7,114 nt of DNA from Actinomycetota bacterium (lineage in GTDB: Bacteria > Actinomycetota > Actinomycetes > Actinomycetales > Cellulomonadaceae). The stretch is from NCBI GenBank assembly GCA_018898235.1, contig JAHIJU010000014.1, positions 1-7,114 of the forward strand, given 5' to 3'. Under the pieces are notes generated by a model, which made no database searches, had not been told where the DNA came from, and saw only the letters and a list, made by a program, of their open reading frames with translations. Position numbers and translations under genes: made by a program. Below are positions 5,054 through 7,114 of this stretch, one piece after another. Position 1 is the first letter of the stretch. The number at the start of each line of letters is the position of its first letter.

Positions 5054-7108
5054 ATGGTGAATCAGCCCTACCTGCACGATCTGCACGCCGCAGTCGCAGC
5101 ACCCGTGCAGGCATGGTTCGCGCCCGACGGGCAGGTCCGCGCCCACGGTGCGCAGGGGTGGTACGTCGCCGACACCAGGGCGGTGGCCCGTGCGGTCGTC
5201 ACGGTCGGCGACGTCGAGCCCGAACCCGTCGGGGTGCGCGCAGCCGGGCCCGGGCGGCTGGTCGCCTCGTTCATCGTGCGGAACGTCGGGGGCAACGACG
5301 CCGACCCTGCCGTCCGCCTCGACCGGCACCTCGAGGTCACCCCCGCGGGGGTGAGCGAGCGGTACGTGCTCAGCTGTGCCACCCCCGGGCCCGTGACCAC
5401 CACCCTCACCGTCCAGGTCCGGCCGGATGCGACCGGGATGGACGCGATCCGGGTCGGCGGCGCACTCGTCGGGTGCCCTGCCATGCAGCAGCGGGACGAC
5501 GAGGTCCGCTGGGCGCTGCGACCGGGTCTCGACGCCCGGCTGCGCGCACCCGGCGCCACCTACCAGGTCGATGCCACCGCGGTCACGGCCACCTGGCCCG
5601 TCACGGTCTCCCCCGGCCACCCCGCCACGTTCGGGCTCACGGTCGCGATGCACGATCCCGACGGGGTGGTGCGGGCGCCCAGCACAGCCGCACCGGAGTG
5701 GTCACGCCCCGAGGTCGAGACGGCCGACCGCCGCCTGGCGGCCTGGCTGGACCGCGCCCTGGACGACGTCGCCGGACTGCGGATGAGTGCCCGGTTCGCC
5801 CCTGACGACGTGTTCCTGGCCGCCGGCGCCCCGTGGTTCTTCACCCTCTTCGGCCGGGACTCGCTGTGGGCGGCGCGGATGATGCTCCCCCTCGGCACCG
5901 AGCTGGCCGCCGGGACGCTGCGCACCCTGGCCGCGCGCCAGGGGACCCGGCTGGACGCCGCGAGCGCCGAGGCACCCGGCAAGATCCTGCACGAGGTCCG
6001 CCGCGACGGCCTCGCGATGCCCGACGACGGCATGCACCTGCCACCGCTGTACTACGGGACCGTCGACGCGACGGCGCTGTGGGTCACCCTGCTGCACGAC
6101 GCCTGGCGCTGGGGGATGCCGCCCGAGGAGGTCGCCCCCCTCATCGGTCCGCTCGAGGCGGCACTCGCGTGGCTGTCCGGTTCCGGCGACCCCGACGGGG
6201 ACGGCTTCCTGGAGTACATCGACACCACGGGCCACGGCCTGTCCAACCAGGGCTGGAAGGACTCCGGCGACTCGGTCCAGTGGCGCGACGGCCGGCTCGC
6301 GGACGCGCCGATCGCGCTGGTCGAGGTCCAGGGGTACGCCTACGAGGCGGCGGTCAAGGGCGCCGATCTGCTCGACGCGTTCGGCCGGCCGGGCGCCGAC
6401 CGGTGGCGCACCTGGGCGGCCGACCTCAGGACCCGCTTCCGGGGGGCGTTCTGGGTGGACTCCCCCGACGGTGCCTACCCCGGGATCGCGCTGGACCGGG
6501 ACAAGCGCCTGGTCGACTCCGTGACCAGCAACATGGGCCACCTGCTGGGGACCGGCATCCTCGACCCGGACGAGGAGCGTCTCGTCGCCGAGCGGCTGGT
6601 CCGGCCCGACATGACGACCGCGACGGGCCTGCGGACGCTCGCCGAGGGCTCCGGTGGGTACTGGCCGTTGCGCTACCACGGGGGCGCGATCTGGCCGCAT
6701 GACACCGCCGTGGTGCTGGCGGGCATGGCCGCCGGAGGGCACACCGGACCTGCCGGCATGCTGACCCGCGGTCTGCTCTCGGCCGCGGAGACGTTCCGGC
6801 ACCAGCTGCCCGAGCTCTGGTCGGGCGAGGACGGGGCGGCCGCGGTGCCCTACCCCGCGGCCTGTCACCCCCAGGCCTGGTCGGCGGCCGCCTCGGTCGT
6901 CGTGCTGTCGTCCGCGCTGGGGCTCCGGCCCGACGTGCCGAACGGTGTGCTCCACATCGAGCCGCCGTCGACCGGGGCACTGGGCGCTCTGCGGGTGCGC
7001 GGGCTGAGGATCGCAGGCCGCCCGCTGGACATCAGCATCGACGGTGACGAGATCGTGGCCGTCACCGACGCCCCGGTCACGATCACCCACCCCCGCCCCA
7101 CCCCATGA
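5054..7108 (+). CDS. Glycogen-debranching-like / amylo-alpha-1,6-glucosidase-family glycoside hydrolase
   Basis: This 684-residue protein has the two-part layout of bacterial glycogen-debranching-like hydrolases: an N-terminal beta-rich domain (about 1-225) with the signature GWYVADTR at 35-42, and a C-terminal (alpha/alpha)6-barrel catalytic domain (about 235-640). Barrel landmarks are PWFFTLFGRDSLW (260-272), NQGWKDSGDS (398-407), VEVQGYAY (423-430), SNMGH (492-496), IWPHDTAV (546-553) and PYPAACHPQAW (599-609). D403, D406 and D550 are plausible catalytic or sugar-binding acids by family analogy; E424 is another conserved acid. No signal peptide or membrane segment is visible, so it acts in the cytoplasm. 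It lies divergent from the regulator and sugar importer, which suggests it cleaves the imported oligosaccharide rather than storage glycogen. Related proteins are often auto-annotated as amylo-alpha-1,6-glucosidase without biochemical proof, so linkage specificity is open. The stop is 6 bases from the window end. Confidence 0.9.
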   Translation: MVNQPYLHDLHAAVAAPVQAWFAPDGQVRAHGAQGWYVADTRAVARAVVTVGDVEPEPVGVRAAGPGRLVASFIVRNVGGNDADPAVRLDRHLEVTPAGVSERYVLSCATPGPVTTTLTVQVRPDATGMDAIRVGGALVGCPAMQQRDDEVRWALRPGLDARLRAPGATYQVDATAVTATWPVTVSPGHPATFGLTVAMHDPDGVVRAPSTAAPEWSRPEVETADRRLAAWLDRALDDVAGLRMSARFAPDDVFLAAGAPWFFTLFGRDSLWAARMMLPLGTELAAGTLRTLAARQGTRLDAASAEAPGKILHEVRRDGLAMPDDGMHLPPLYYGTVDATALWVTLLHDAWRWGMPPEEVAPLIGPLEAALAWLSGSGDPDGDGFLEYIDTTGHGLSNQGWKDSGDSVQWRDGRLADAPIALVEVQGYAYEAAVKGADLLDAFGRPGADRWRTWAADLRTRFRGAFWVDSPDGAYPGIALDRDKRLVDSVTSNMGHLLGTGILDPDEERLVAERLVRPDMTTATGLRTLAEGSGGYWPLRYHGGAIWPHDTAVVLAGMAAGGHTGPAGMLTRGLLSAAETFRHQLPELWSGEDGAAAVPYPAACHPQAWSAAASVVVLSSALGLRPDVPNGVLHIEPPSTGALGALRVRGLRIAGRPLDISIDGDEIVAVTDAPVTITHPRPTP

Positions 7109-7114
7109 CCCCCC

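Noticed and set aside
3633..5060. 475-residue plus-strand open frame
   Set aside because: Antisense to the LacI-family regulator and runs through the operator region; no domain features.
5702..7090. 462-residue minus-strand open frame
   Set aside because: Antisense to the catalytic domain of the hydrolase, whose conserved motifs are intact on the plus strand.
1..7114. CRISPR array, tRNA/rRNA genes, transposase or integration sites
   Set aside because: No regularly spaced repeats, no tRNA-like cloverleaf, no transposase-like protein and no flanking direct or inverted element ends were seen.

Overview
The window looks like chromosomal DNA from a high-GC actinobacterium. The bases are strongly G+C-rich, third codon positions are almost all G or C, starts have purine-rich Shine-Dalgarno (SD) sequences, and the proteins are typical actinobacterial sugar-uptake proteins. 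The genus cannot be fixed from the sequence alone; a Pseudonocardiales-like actinomycete is only a guess. The many long open frames on the opposite strands are GC-driven shadows of six real genes.

Layout. Positions 1-100 hold no gene I can support. A small minus-strand gene (103 region to 325) encodes a 74-residue putative membrane protein and seems unrelated to the rest. From about 493 to 4889, four genes run on the minus strand in the order LacI-family regulator (4889-3870), sugar-binding lipoprotein (3811-2564), MalF-type permease (2495-1374) and MalG-type permease (1377-493). The two permease genes overlap by ATGA. Divergently, on the plus strand, lies an intracellular glycogen-debranching-like / amylo-alpha-1,6-glucosidase-family glycoside hydrolase (5054-7108).

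Regulation. The 164-base gap between the regulator and the hydrolase contains two near-identical LacI-type operators with central CG (4907-4920 and 4938-4951), whose centres are 31 bp apart, about three helical turns. One lies over the -35 of a candidate hydrolase promoter. A candidate minus-strand promoter has its -10 almost exactly opposite that of the hydrolase promoter. The simplest model is that the regulator represses itself, the transporter and the hydrolase together until an imported sugar or its derivative releases it.

How the genes work together. The lipoprotein captures an oligosaccharide outside the cell, the two permeases import it, and the cytoplasmic hydrolase, which has no signal peptide, probably cleaves it. 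No ATP-binding subunit is encoded here, so the importer presumably borrows a shared MsiK-type ATPase encoded elsewhere. The substrate cannot be read from the sequence. A perfect 34-bp palindrome just after the binding-protein stop codon is the most striking non-coding structure and probably sets unequal expression of binding protein and permeases. Overall this is a recognisable carbohydrate-utilisation locus; I see no defence, CRISPR, mobile or biosynthetic system.
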